A DNA stretch of 64,000 nt, taken from positions 1,116,001 through 1,180,000 of the forward strand of contig OY969553.1 of assembly GCA_963700925.1 (NCBI GenBank), read 5' to 3'. Source of the stretch: CAWJMD01 sp963700925. Its GTDB lineage: Bacteria; Actinomycetota; Actinomycetes; Actinomycetales; CAWJMD01. Positions within the stretch are counted from its first letter, which is position 1; each line of letters opens with the position of its first letter. The notes under the pieces are model-generated. The model was not told where the DNA came from. It worked only from the letters and a program-made list of their open reading frames with translations, and did no database searches. Below, one piece after another: positions 8,063 through 14,862 of the stretch. The translations under genes were made by a program, and so were the position numbers.

Positions 8063-9316
8063 TCAGGCGGCCAGGTCGCTCGCGGTCGACGGCGGGCTCA
8101 GCAGCGTGCTGTGGTGGAAGCCCAGGCGCGGGTCGCTCCACCAGCGGAGCCGGTCGTCGAAGTCCTGGATCTCCGGCATCGGCACCCGCAGCCGAACGGT
8201 GTTGTCGGGGTAGTTGTAGATGGTGATGGCGTTGAGCCCGCGGTTGGCAGTGAACAGCAGGGACTGGTCCGCGGAGATCTGGCAGGCGTAGACGGAGTCG
8301 ACCAGGCTGCCCCGTGAAACCCGTTGGGACGCAATGAACTGGTGACTGTTCGTCAGCACCGAGCCCCGGGTCAGCGCATCGATGGAGTTGCGCAGGCCTT
8401 GGCGGCCGGCACGCAGCTGCTTCACCAGCCCGGGGCGCTCGTCGATGATGCGGTACGAGGAGAAGCTCTCCAGGTCGATCATCATGATGGTGCCGCTGCC
8501 GCCGTTGCAGTAGATCAGCTCGCGGTCGGAGATGCAGACATCGGAGTTGATGTGGCCAGGCGTGTCCTGTCCCGCGGACCAGTGCCGAAGCACCTGCCCT
8601 GTCTCGGCGTCGATCTCGAACACGTACTCCTTCAGGTAGGCCATGCTCCACTCGTGCCAGTCCCGACCGTCCTGAGGCTGCACCCGGAAGGACAGCGCGT
8701 AGAAGATGTCCTCGCGCGGGTGCGCGACCACGTGCCAGCAAGTGGCAGGCAGGACGACGCGACGGGCTGTGCGGGTGTGCATGTCGAAGATGCCGACCTC
8801 GCGGGCCTCTCCCCGTCCCGGATGGTCCATGCCTCCGTAGACGAGGAAGCGACCGGACGCGGTCTTCTTGATGGCATGCGGCGCCTTGACGCCGTGGCCC
8901 CCGAGGCGCTCCCCCTTGTCCAGGCGGTTCAGGTCCATCTGCCACAGGCTCTCGCCGATGGCGGTCACCGGCTGCGTCTCGTTCAGCCAGGCCACGTGAG
9001 TGCTCCCCTTGATGGAGGAGTCGGTCGCCTCGAACCGGAGCGTCGAGATCCGGTCGACCTCGCCCAGCGTGTCGGTGTCGTAGAACATCATGTGCTGGCC
9101 GGTGTTGCCGAGGAATCCGACCCTGCGGTCGGGGCTCACGCTGACCGCGTGGCCGCCGGCCACGCCGTCGTAGTACTCGATGTTGTAGGCGTAGCGCCCG
9201 GACACCGGGTCGTAGCGGAAGATGCACACCCCCGCCCGACCCTCCAGCCCGTTGAGGCCGTTCCCGTCCAAGGCGACGTGGAAGGCGTAGGGGAACTCGT
9301 CTGTCGCCGCGCTCAT
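8063..9316 (-). CDS. Beta-propeller-like protein of unknown function
   Basis: 417 residues, no signal peptide. ATG 9316 overlaps the stop of the upstream gene as ATGA, so the pair is translationally coupled; longer reading through the upstream gene was rejected. The chain is a series of short strand-rich segments with recurring patterns such as GHAVSVSPDRRVGFLG, HVVAHPREDIFYAL and CQISADQSLLFTANR. These are typical of seven-bladed propellers of the YVTN/lactonase or selenium-binding type. I recognise no catalytic motif. His, Trp and Asp residues recur at blade edges (THVAW, TCWHVVAH, GHINSD) and could bind a metal, but this is speculative. It diverges from the flavoprotein-SDR-aminotransferase genes and is probably co-regulated with them. 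Confidence 0.6.
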   Translation of the reverse strand: MSAATDEFPYAFHVALDGNGLNGLEGRAGVCIFRYDPVSGRYAYNIEYYDGVAGGHAVSVSPDRRVGFLGNTGQHMMFYDTDTLGEVDRISTLRFEATDSSIKGSTHVAWLNETQPVTAIGESLWQMDLNRLDKGERLGGHGVKAPHAIKKTASGRFLVYGGMDHPGRGEAREVGIFDMHTRTARRVVLPATCWHVVAHPREDIFYALSFRVQPQDGRDWHEWSMAYLKEYVFEIDAETGQVLRHWSAGQDTPGHINSDVCISDRELIYCNGGSGTIMMIDLESFSSYRIIDERPGLVKQLRAGRQGLRNSIDALTRGSVLTNSHQFIASQRVSRGSLVDSVYACQISADQSLLFTANRGLNAITIYNYPDNTVRLRVPMPEIQDFDDRLRWWSDPRLGFHHSTLLSPPSTASDLAA

Positions 9317-10140
9317 GGCCGTGGTGCCTTGCCGACGCGGAAGTCGATCCCGTGGTAGCTGGCCATGAGGTTCGTCATCGTCGTGCCGTAAAAGCGTCGG
9401 TAGGCGCTCTCGGTGAGCTGCCTGCGCAGCCACTTCCAACGATCCACCCGGAGGAGCTTCATCATCGGCGGGACCGGGAACTGCTGGCACGCAAGGAATC
9501 TGATCGTCGTGCCGCCGCTCGGGCCGCGGACGAACGCCAGGTACCCGTCGTCACAGACGGCTGACCCGTTCGGGCTGTGCACGGTGCGCATCCAGTTGCG
9601 CTGCTCGTCGGGGCCGTAGTCGATCCGCTCGAGCTTGTACACGTCCAGCTCGGCCTTGCCCATGAACGCGGTGTAGTTGGGCTGCGCGATGGCGGCGATC
9701 CGCTCGAGCTGGAGCGTTGACCTGCCCTCCTCGTCACGGCGCGCGACGGCAGTCGTGATGCCCAGCACGTCCCTGAACGTGAAGCCGACGTGGCTGATGT
9801 CGACCCGGGAGACGAACTCGTCGTAGGGCGCGTCGAGGTCGTGCTCGACGTAGAACAGCACCGCTTCGCCGTCGTGCACCCAACGCATGCCGCGCGAGTC
9901 AGCGGGCACCGCGTCGATGAGCCGCTGCACCCTATCCAAAGACGTTGTGTCATAGACGAAGTCGGACGACTCGTACTCGGCGAGGTCGCGCAGCACAGCA
10001 GGCTGTTTGCGAGACACCGTCTTCTTGGCAAAGAAGACCTGGGCAGCGCGCCTCAGGGTTGTCGGGGTCGCGTGGATGTCCGGCGTGGCCTGCACGGGCT
10101 GGGCGGTCTTCGTCGCCGTGCTGGTCTCGGTGGTGGGCAT
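9313..10140 (-). CDS. Hypothetical protein, partner of the beta-propeller gene
   Basis: 275 residues from ATG 10140, chosen because AAGGAGAA lies six bases upstream; the open frame extends to 10221 without a better site. The first 35 residues are Thr/Pro/Ala-rich and low complexity. The rest is a mixed alpha/beta soluble domain with alternating charged strands (GMRWVHDGEAVLFYVEHD, FVSRVDISHVGFTFRD) and a basic, aromatic C-terminus (KLLRVDRWKWLRRQL). I do not recognise the family. The stop overlaps the propeller start by 4 bp, so the two products are probably needed together. A fold related to SRPBCC or heme-binding proteins is possible but not shown. Confidence 0.6.
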   Translation of the reverse strand: MPTTETSTATKTAQPVQATPDIHATPTTLRRAAQVFFAKKTVSRKQPAVLRDLAEYESSDFVYDTTSLDRVQRLIDAVPADSRGMRWVHDGEAVLFYVEHDLDAPYDEFVSRVDISHVGFTFRDVLGITTAVARRDEEGRSTLQLERIAAIAQPNYTAFMGKAELDVYKLERIDYGPDEQRNWMRTVHSPNGSAVCDDGYLAFVRGPSGGTTIRFLACQQFPVPPMMKLLRVDRWKWLRRQLTESAYRRFYGTTMTNLMASYHGIDFRVGKAPRP

Positions 10141-10211
10141 GAACTTCTCCTTCGGCGATGTCCTCGAACGGACTTCGGGTGGCGTGCTGGTAAGGAGTTG
10201 AACGCTCACCG

Positions 10212-10241
10212 GGTGATACACGCGGCGTCCCCGGTATCACC
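10212..10241. promoter_or_regulatory. Inverted repeat in divergent promoter region (candidate operator)
   Basis: GGTGATAC (10212-10219) and its exact complement GTATCACC (10234-10241) are separated by 14 bp. They lie in the 168-bp gap between the divergent genes starting at 10140 and 10309. Perfect 8-bp arms with a 22-bp centre-to-centre spacing fit a dimeric regulator contacting two turns of helix. The same GTATCAC heptamer recurs at 14791, before the MMPL gene. Confidence 0.5.
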
Positions 10242-10308
10242 GCGGCTCCGCTACCCCTCTTCGTCGTCACATGGCCATCGAGACATGGCCTTCGAGCGAG
10301 GGATGACA

Positions 10309-11442
10309 ATGCGACTGCTGGAGAAGGAGCGCGCGACGCTCTCGACGTACATGCCTGGCCTCGACGAGTTCCTCGCCGGGGTCCCGCTTGCCGATCTGGA
10401 GAAGCCTGGCAGCAAGGGCGTGGCGGCGTTCCGCGACCACGGTGGTGTGCCCCTTCTGGTGCCCACCGAGCACACCGGTCGAGGCGCCTCCGCCCTCGAC
10501 GCGGTTCGGGTGCAGCGGGCCATCGGCGCCCGCTCCCCGTCCCTGGCCGTCGCGACGACCATGCACCACTTCTCCGTCGCGAGCCTGGTCGCGCTCAGCG
10601 ACATCGCCGGCGGGGCGGAATGGCTTCTGCTGGAAGCGATTGCGGAGAACAACCTCCTGCTCGCGTCAGGATTCGCAGAGGGCCGGACGGACGGGGGCAT
10701 CCTGCACCCCACGATGTCGGCGACGGTGACCGACGAGGGCGTGAGGGTCACGGGAGTCAAGCGTCCCTGCAGCCTCGCCCGGTCGATGGACCTCCTCACG
10801 GCGAGCGTCCGCGTCCCTCGCCTCGACGGGAACGGAAGCCAGCTGGCCGTGGCGCTGATCCCGGCGGAGAGCGAGGGCATCCAGGTGTCCGACTTCTGGA
10901 GCTCGTTTGCCCTGGCCGGCGCCGAGAGCGAGCAGGTGAGCGTGGACGACGTGCTCGTTCCGGCGGAGCTGCTCGTGCGCACCGAGCTGGCGCCAGGTGA
11001 GCTGATCGACGACGTGCAGAACGTGGGCTTCGTCTGGTTCGAGCTGCTGATGATGGGGTCGTACCTCGGCGCGGCCTCGGCGCTCGTCGAGCGGGTCCTC
11101 GACCTGGACCGCGTGAGCGAGTCGGAGCGGCTACGACTGGTCGTCGACCTCGAGGGCGCCATGGGCGCCGTCGAGAACATCGCCCGTCAGGTCAGCGACC
11201 ACCAGCGCGACCGCGCGCTGCTCGCCGACTCGCTGTTCGCCCGCTATGCGGTGCAAGGTGCGATCGCCCGCGTCGTGCCACTCGCCGTCGAGCTGCTCGG
11301 CGGGCTCAGCTTCATCAGCTCGGACGACGTCGCCTACCTGGCAGCCGCCGTCAACGGTCTCGGATTCCACCCACCGTCGCGCGCCAAGATGGCCGGCCCC
11401 CTGCTGGGGTACCTGGCCGGCGCACCACTCGAGATTGTCTGA
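10309..11442 (+). CDS. Acyl-CoA-dehydrogenase-like flavoprotein (possible flavin-dependent monooxygenase)
   Basis: 377 residues from ATG 10309, which has GCGAGGG six bases upstream; in-frame ATGs at 10303 and 10285 are less well placed. The fold is that of acyl-CoA dehydrogenases: helical N-terminus, beta middle domain (TMSATVTDEGVRVTGVKRPCSLA) and helical C-terminal domain ending in GGLSFISSDDVAYLAAAVNGLGF. No glutamate is seen where the family's catalytic base normally sits near the C-terminus, so dehydrogenation is doubtful. Relatives that lost the base use reduced FMN to hydroxylate carbon or nitrogen; a flavin reductase is encoded four genes downstream, which would fit. The substrate is unknown. 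It is the first gene of a five-gene unit with very short or overlapping junctions. Confidence 0.75.
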   Translation: MRLLEKERATLSTYMPGLDEFLAGVPLADLEKPGSKGVAAFRDHGGVPLLVPTEHTGRGASALDAVRVQRAIGARSPSLAVATTMHHFSVASLVALSDIAGGAEWLLLEAIAENNLLLASGFAEGRTDGGILHPTMSATVTDEGVRVTGVKRPCSLARSMDLLTASVRVPRLDGNGSQLAVALIPAESEGIQVSDFWSSFALAGAESEQVSVDDVLVPAELLVRTELAPGELIDDVQNVGFVWFELLMMGSYLGAASALVERVLDLDRVSESERLRLVVDLEGAMGAVENIARQVSDHQRDRALLADSLFARYAVQGAIARVVPLAVELLGGLSFISSDDVAYLAAAVNGLGFHPPSRAKMAGPLLGYLAGAPLEIV

Positions 11443-11449
11443 GGCCCAG

Positions 11450-12523
11450 ATGTCCCCACGCAGAAAGACCGTGCTGCTCACCGGAGGTGCCGGCGTCCTC
11501 GGCAGGGCCTTCATCGACGAGCTCAGCGACGACCACGACATCATCTGCCTGCGGCACCGCACGCCGGTGTCCGACCCCAGGGTGACCGAGCTCGCCGGCT
11601 CTCTCGGCAGCTCGGAGCTCGGCCTCTCCCGCGACGACTACTCCGCCATCGCGTCCGAGGTGGACGTCGTCCTCCACGCCGCGGCCAACACGAGCTGGAA
11701 GGCCACGCCGGCTCAGATCCGCGAGACGAACGTCGGCGGAACGCGCAACATGCTGACGTTCGCCGGCCGAGCCGGTGCGCCCCTCTTCTACGTCAGCACC
11801 GCGTACGTCGCGAACCCGCCGAGCGCCGAGGGCTCGCGCCACGAGGGTGCACGGTCGTACATCGACTCGAAGGTCGAGGCGGAGCAGCTCACCCGCGACA
11901 GCGACGTGCCGTCGTCGATCCTGCGCCCGTCGGTGGTGATCGGCGACTCGCGAGACGGCCGGATGGCCAGCTTCCAGGGCCTGCACCGGGTAGCCGGCAT
12001 GATCGCCCGCGGCAAGGTGCCGATGGTCGCCTGCGAAGAGGACGTCCTGGTCGACACGGTGCCCCAAGACGTCGTCGCAGCGGCGGTAGGCAAGCTCATC
12101 CGCCAAAGCGTGCAGGGCGGCGAGTTCTGGCTGACCGCAGGCGAGTCCGCCATGACCGCAGGCGATATCGTCGCCGCCTCCGTCGCTCTTGGTCAGCACG
12201 CAGGGCTCGGGGCCCACGCCCCGCGCTTCATCGCCGCAGAAGCCGTTGACCGGCTGATCGTGCCGATGCTCGACGACGTCGTCTCGCCACGACTGCGCGC
12301 GATGTTCGAGGAGCTTCTCGAGATGACGTGGCTGTTCCAGGCCCCGGCCGCGCTGCCGACGTCGCTGCCGGCACTTGGTCTCGGCGAGCAGGTCACCCGA
12401 GCCCGCCTGCGCAAGGCGTTCGAGCTGTCCATGGAGTTCTGGGCGCGGTCCAAGGGGCTGCTGCCGGAAACGGTCGCCGCGGACGCCGACGAGTACGAGC
12501 TCGACAGGGAGCTTGCATCGTGA
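11450..12523 (+). CDS. Extended SDR, thioester-reductase-like
   Basis: 357 residues. An N-terminal Rossmann motif (TVLLTGGAGVLGRAF) binds the nicotinamide cofactor. FYVSTAYVA followed by Y-x3-K in SYIDSKVEAEQL gives the catalytic Ser/Thr-Tyr-Lys set. This arrangement matches the NAD-binding-4 family (thioester reductases, fatty acyl-CoA reductases), which reduce acyl thioesters to aldehydes; simple epimerase activity is the alternative. ATG 11450 begins 7 bp after the flavoprotein stop. The stop overlaps the next gene's GTG by 4 bp, implying coupled synthesis with the aminotransferase, for which an aldehyde would be the natural substrate. No acyl carrier protein, ligase or synthase is encoded nearby, so the acyl donor must come from elsewhere. 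Confidence 0.78.
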   Translation: MSPRRKTVLLTGGAGVLGRAFIDELSDDHDIICLRHRTPVSDPRVTELAGSLGSSELGLSRDDYSAIASEVDVVLHAAANTSWKATPAQIRETNVGGTRNMLTFAGRAGAPLFYVSTAYVANPPSAEGSRHEGARSYIDSKVEAEQLTRDSDVPSSILRPSVVIGDSRDGRMASFQGLHRVAGMIARGKVPMVACEEDVLVDTVPQDVVAAAVGKLIRQSVQGGEFWLTAGESAMTAGDIVAASVALGQHAGLGAHAPRFIAAEAVDRLIVPMLDDVVSPRLRAMFEELLEMTWLFQAPAALPTSLPALGLGEQVTRARLRKAFELSMEFWARSKGLLPETVAADADEYELDRELAS

Positions 12524-13773
12524 CGCTCACGACAGACCCCTCCGTCCGTCCGGCCGAAGAGGTGGACGTCGTCAGCACCTACCGACGGCACTTCGGCGCC
12601 GGGCGAGCCGCACTCGGCCAGTTCCTCGGAGGGGTGGAGGAGATCTCCTCCCAGGGAGCCTGGGTCGAGGCTGCCGGGGGGAAGCTCTACCTGGACTTCG
12701 GCGGCTACGGGGTGTTCCTGCTCGGCCACCGTCACCCCGTGGTCGTCGACGCCGTCCACCGGCAGCTGGACCGGCACCCGATGGCGACCCGCACGCTCCT
12801 CGAGCCGGTCAGCGCCGCGGCAGCCGCTGCTCTCGCGGCCACCACACCGGGCGACCTCGACCTCGTGCACTTCGTCAACTCGGGGGCCGAGGCCACCGAG
12901 GCGGCGCTGAAGCTCGCTCGCTGCCAAGGGCACACCTCCGTCATCACGACAGCTCGCGGCTACCACGGCAAGACGATGGGGGCGCTCAGCGTCACGGCAA
13001 ACCCCACGTACCAGAACCCTTTTCAGCCGCTTCTGCCCGGAGTCTCCGTGGTGCCCTACGGCGACCTCGAGGCGATGGGGGCCGCCCTCGCGCTGACGGA
13101 CGGGAGCGGCGTGGTCATCGTCGAACCGGTGCAGGGTGAGGGCGGCGTCGTCATCCCACCCGCTGGGTACCTGCGCGGCGTCGCAGAGCTGTGCGCCTCG
13201 AACGGCGCGCTGCTCGTCGTCGACGAGATCCAGACCGGGATGGGCCGGCTGGGCTCGTGGTGGGGAGTCGACGCCGAAGGGGTCGTGCCCGACATCATGC
13301 TCGTCGGCAAGGGGCTCTCGGGCGGCGTCGTCCCGGTCGCGGCGATGGTCGCCACGCCGCGCGCCTACGCCCCCTTCGCCAAGGACCCGTTCCTGCACAC
13401 CTCGACCTTCGCCGGGTCTCCCCTGGCCAGCGCCGCCGCGAATGCGGCGATCGAGGTGACCCGCAGCGAGCGGATCGTCGACCGGACGGCGTCGCTCGGC
13501 CACGAGCTCCTCGCTGGCCTCCGCGAGACCTGCGAGCACGTCCGTCCTCCGGGCCTCGTCGACATCCGTGGTCGTGGCCTGCTGATCGGGATCGAGTTCG
13601 CCGAGCCAGGTGCGGTGGGAGAGCTGGCGCTTCAGCTCATCGAGCGCGGCGTGCTCTCGTGCCACTCCCTCAACTCCTCGCACGTGCTGCGCCTCACGCC
13701 CCCAGCGGTGCTGACCGCGCACGACGTCGACCACTTCCTCCGAACCTTCCGCGCGGCTGTCGCCGCACTCTGA
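12520..13773 (+). CDS. Class III pyridoxal-phosphate aminotransferase
   Basis: 417 residues starting at GTG 12520 inside the stop of the SDR gene, with AGGGAG seven bases upstream. Fold-type I class III features are all present: NSGAEATEAALKLAR for phosphate binding, GYHGKTMGALS, EPVQGEGGVV, VVDEIQTGMGR with the aspartate that holds the pyridine nitrogen, and the Schiff-base lysine K264 in LVGKGLSGG. Relatives include ornithine, 4-aminobutyrate and polyamine aminotransferases as well as enzymes that aminate aldehydes in natural-product pathways. The tight coupling to a reductase supports the last role. Substrate not determinable from sequence. Confidence 0.9.
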   Translation: MTLTTDPSVRPAEEVDVVSTYRRHFGAGRAALGQFLGGVEEISSQGAWVEAAGGKLYLDFGGYGVFLLGHRHPVVVDAVHRQLDRHPMATRTLLEPVSAAAAAALAATTPGDLDLVHFVNSGAEATEAALKLARCQGHTSVITTARGYHGKTMGALSVTANPTYQNPFQPLLPGVSVVPYGDLEAMGAALALTDGSGVVIVEPVQGEGGVVIPPAGYLRGVAELCASNGALLVVDEIQTGMGRLGSWWGVDAEGVVPDIMLVGKGLSGGVVPVAAMVATPRAYAPFAKDPFLHTSTFAGSPLASAAANAAIEVTRSERIVDRTASLGHELLAGLRETCEHVRPPGLVDIRGRGLLIGIEFAEPGAVGELALQLIERGVLSCHSLNSSHVLRLTPPAVLTAHDVDHFLRTFRAAVAAL

Positions 13774-13798
13774 GACCCCCTGAGAACAAAGGACCATC

Positions 13799-14275
13799 AT
13801 GCGAAACGTCACGATCAACCTCCACGCCCACGACCTGGCTCCAGCCGAGGCCTACCGGCGACTGAGCGACTTCGCCCGGTACCCCGCCATGACCGACACG
13901 GTCCGACAGGTGGTGGTCGAGGAGCCGGCCGCCGACGGGTCGGTCGTCTCCACCTGGACCGTGAAGTTCCGCAGCGGCCTGCTGAACTGGACCGAGCGCG
14001 ACGTCCTCGACCCGGTCGAGCAGACGATCACCTTCACGCAGCTCAGAGGAGACTTCCACACCTTCGGGGGCGAGTGGCGGTTGTCGGCCGCAGAGCCGGG
14101 CGGCACCGAGATCATGTTCGACGCCACCTTCGACCTGGGGATGGCGAGTCTCGAGGCGATCCTCGACCCGATCGCGGAGGCAGCACTGCGGGAGAACATC
14201 CTGGTCATCGTGGAAGGGCTCGTCGGCCGCGTGGACGAGCTCACCCCCGTCGGTGCACTGGGAGCCTCGCCATGA
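13799..14275 (+). CDS. SRPBCC-family protein, aromatase/cyclase or COQ10-like
   Basis: 158 residues from ATG 13799 with AAAGGA upstream. The single START/Bet v1-type domain shows the pattern of polyketide cyclases and Coq10/RatA proteins: N-terminal strand, helix with LSDFARYPAMTDTVRQV, then long antiparallel strands (VSTWTVKFRSGLLNWTERD, GTEIMFDATFDLG) and a C-terminal helix. Such domains hold a hydrophobic ligand and may catalyse cyclisation or carry a lipid or polyketide. No PKS is encoded nearby, so a binding or cyclisation role on the product of the reductase/aminotransferase is an inference. The end overlaps the flavin reductase start (ATGA). Confidence 0.78.
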   Translation: MRNVTINLHAHDLAPAEAYRRLSDFARYPAMTDTVRQVVVEEPAADGSVVSTWTVKFRSGLLNWTERDVLDPVEQTITFTQLRGDFHTFGGEWRLSAAEPGGTEIMFDATFDLGMASLEAILDPIAEAALRENILVIVEGLVGRVDELTPVGALGASP

Positions 14276-14769
14276 CGCTCCTCGAGTTTCCCGACGACTC
14301 GGGCCCGGGCCGGACGGCCTGCCTCGACCTGTACAGCCGACTGGCCGCCGGCGTGACCGTCGTCGCTGCGCAGGGTGAGGACGGCGCGACGGGCATGACG
14401 GCCTCGTCCGTCACCTCCGTCTCGCTCGACCCACCGCTCCTGCTGGTCTCGCTGGCGCAGGAGTCCAGGACGCTGGCCGCGATCCGCACCCGGCGAGCCT
14501 TCGCCGTCCACCTGCTGCGCAGCGACCAGCGTGCCCTGGCCGAGCGCTTCGCCAGCAGCGCGGGGCCGCGCTTTCGCGACGTGCCACACCGCAAGGTGCT
14601 CGGCGCGCCCGTCCTGGGCGATGTCCTGGCTTGGGCCGTGTGCCTGCTCGAGGCCGAGCACCGTTACGGCGACCACACGCTCGTGATCGGACGGGTTGCG
14701 TCGGCTCACGTCAGCGCGGGCCGCCCACTGCTGTGGCACGACCGCAGCTTCATGGAGCTTGCGAGCTAG
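14272..14769 (+). CDS. Flavin reductase-like domain protein (NAD(P)H:FMN reductase)
   Basis: 165 residues. The flavin-reductase (DIM6/NTAB) signature is clear: RLAAGVTVVAAQ, then TGMTASSVTSVSLDPPLLLVSL for FMN binding, and a C-terminal HRYGDHTLVIGRV segment. These proteins supply reduced FMN to partner oxygenases or are themselves small oxidoreductases. ATG 14272 overlaps the SRPBCC stop by 4 bp. The likely recipient in this unit is the acyl-CoA-dehydrogenase-like protein encoded at its head, giving a two-component monooxygenase; that pairing is inferred from co-occurrence. Confidence 0.85.
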   Translation: MTLLEFPDDSGPGRTACLDLYSRLAAGVTVVAAQGEDGATGMTASSVTSVSLDPPLLLVSLAQESRTLAAIRTRRAFAVHLLRSDQRALAERFASSAGPRFRDVPHRKVLGAPVLGDVLAWAVCLLEAEHRYGDHTLVIGRVASAHVSAGRPLLWHDRSFMELAS

Positions 14770-14790
14770 GTGAGCCGTGCTGGTGCGGAC

Positions 14791-14803
14791 GTATCACTGA
14801 CAC
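14791..14803. promoter_or_regulatory. GTATCAC half-site upstream of MMPL gene
   Basis: GTATCACTGACAC lies in the 93-bp gap between the flavin reductase stop and the MMPL start. The first seven bases repeat the arm of the inverted repeat at 10212-10241. No clear second arm is visible nearby. It may be a single or weak site for the same regulator. Confidence 0.25.
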
Positions 14804-14862
14804 GCCCAGATGCTCTTCGACATAGGACCACCCCACCACCCTGACGAGCCACCGGAGTGAGA

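Noticed and set aside
7197..9227. 676-codon minus-strand frame spanning the IclR gene and the propeller gene
   Set aside because: It crosses two well-supported genes in the wrong frame; Arg/Pro-rich without motifs.
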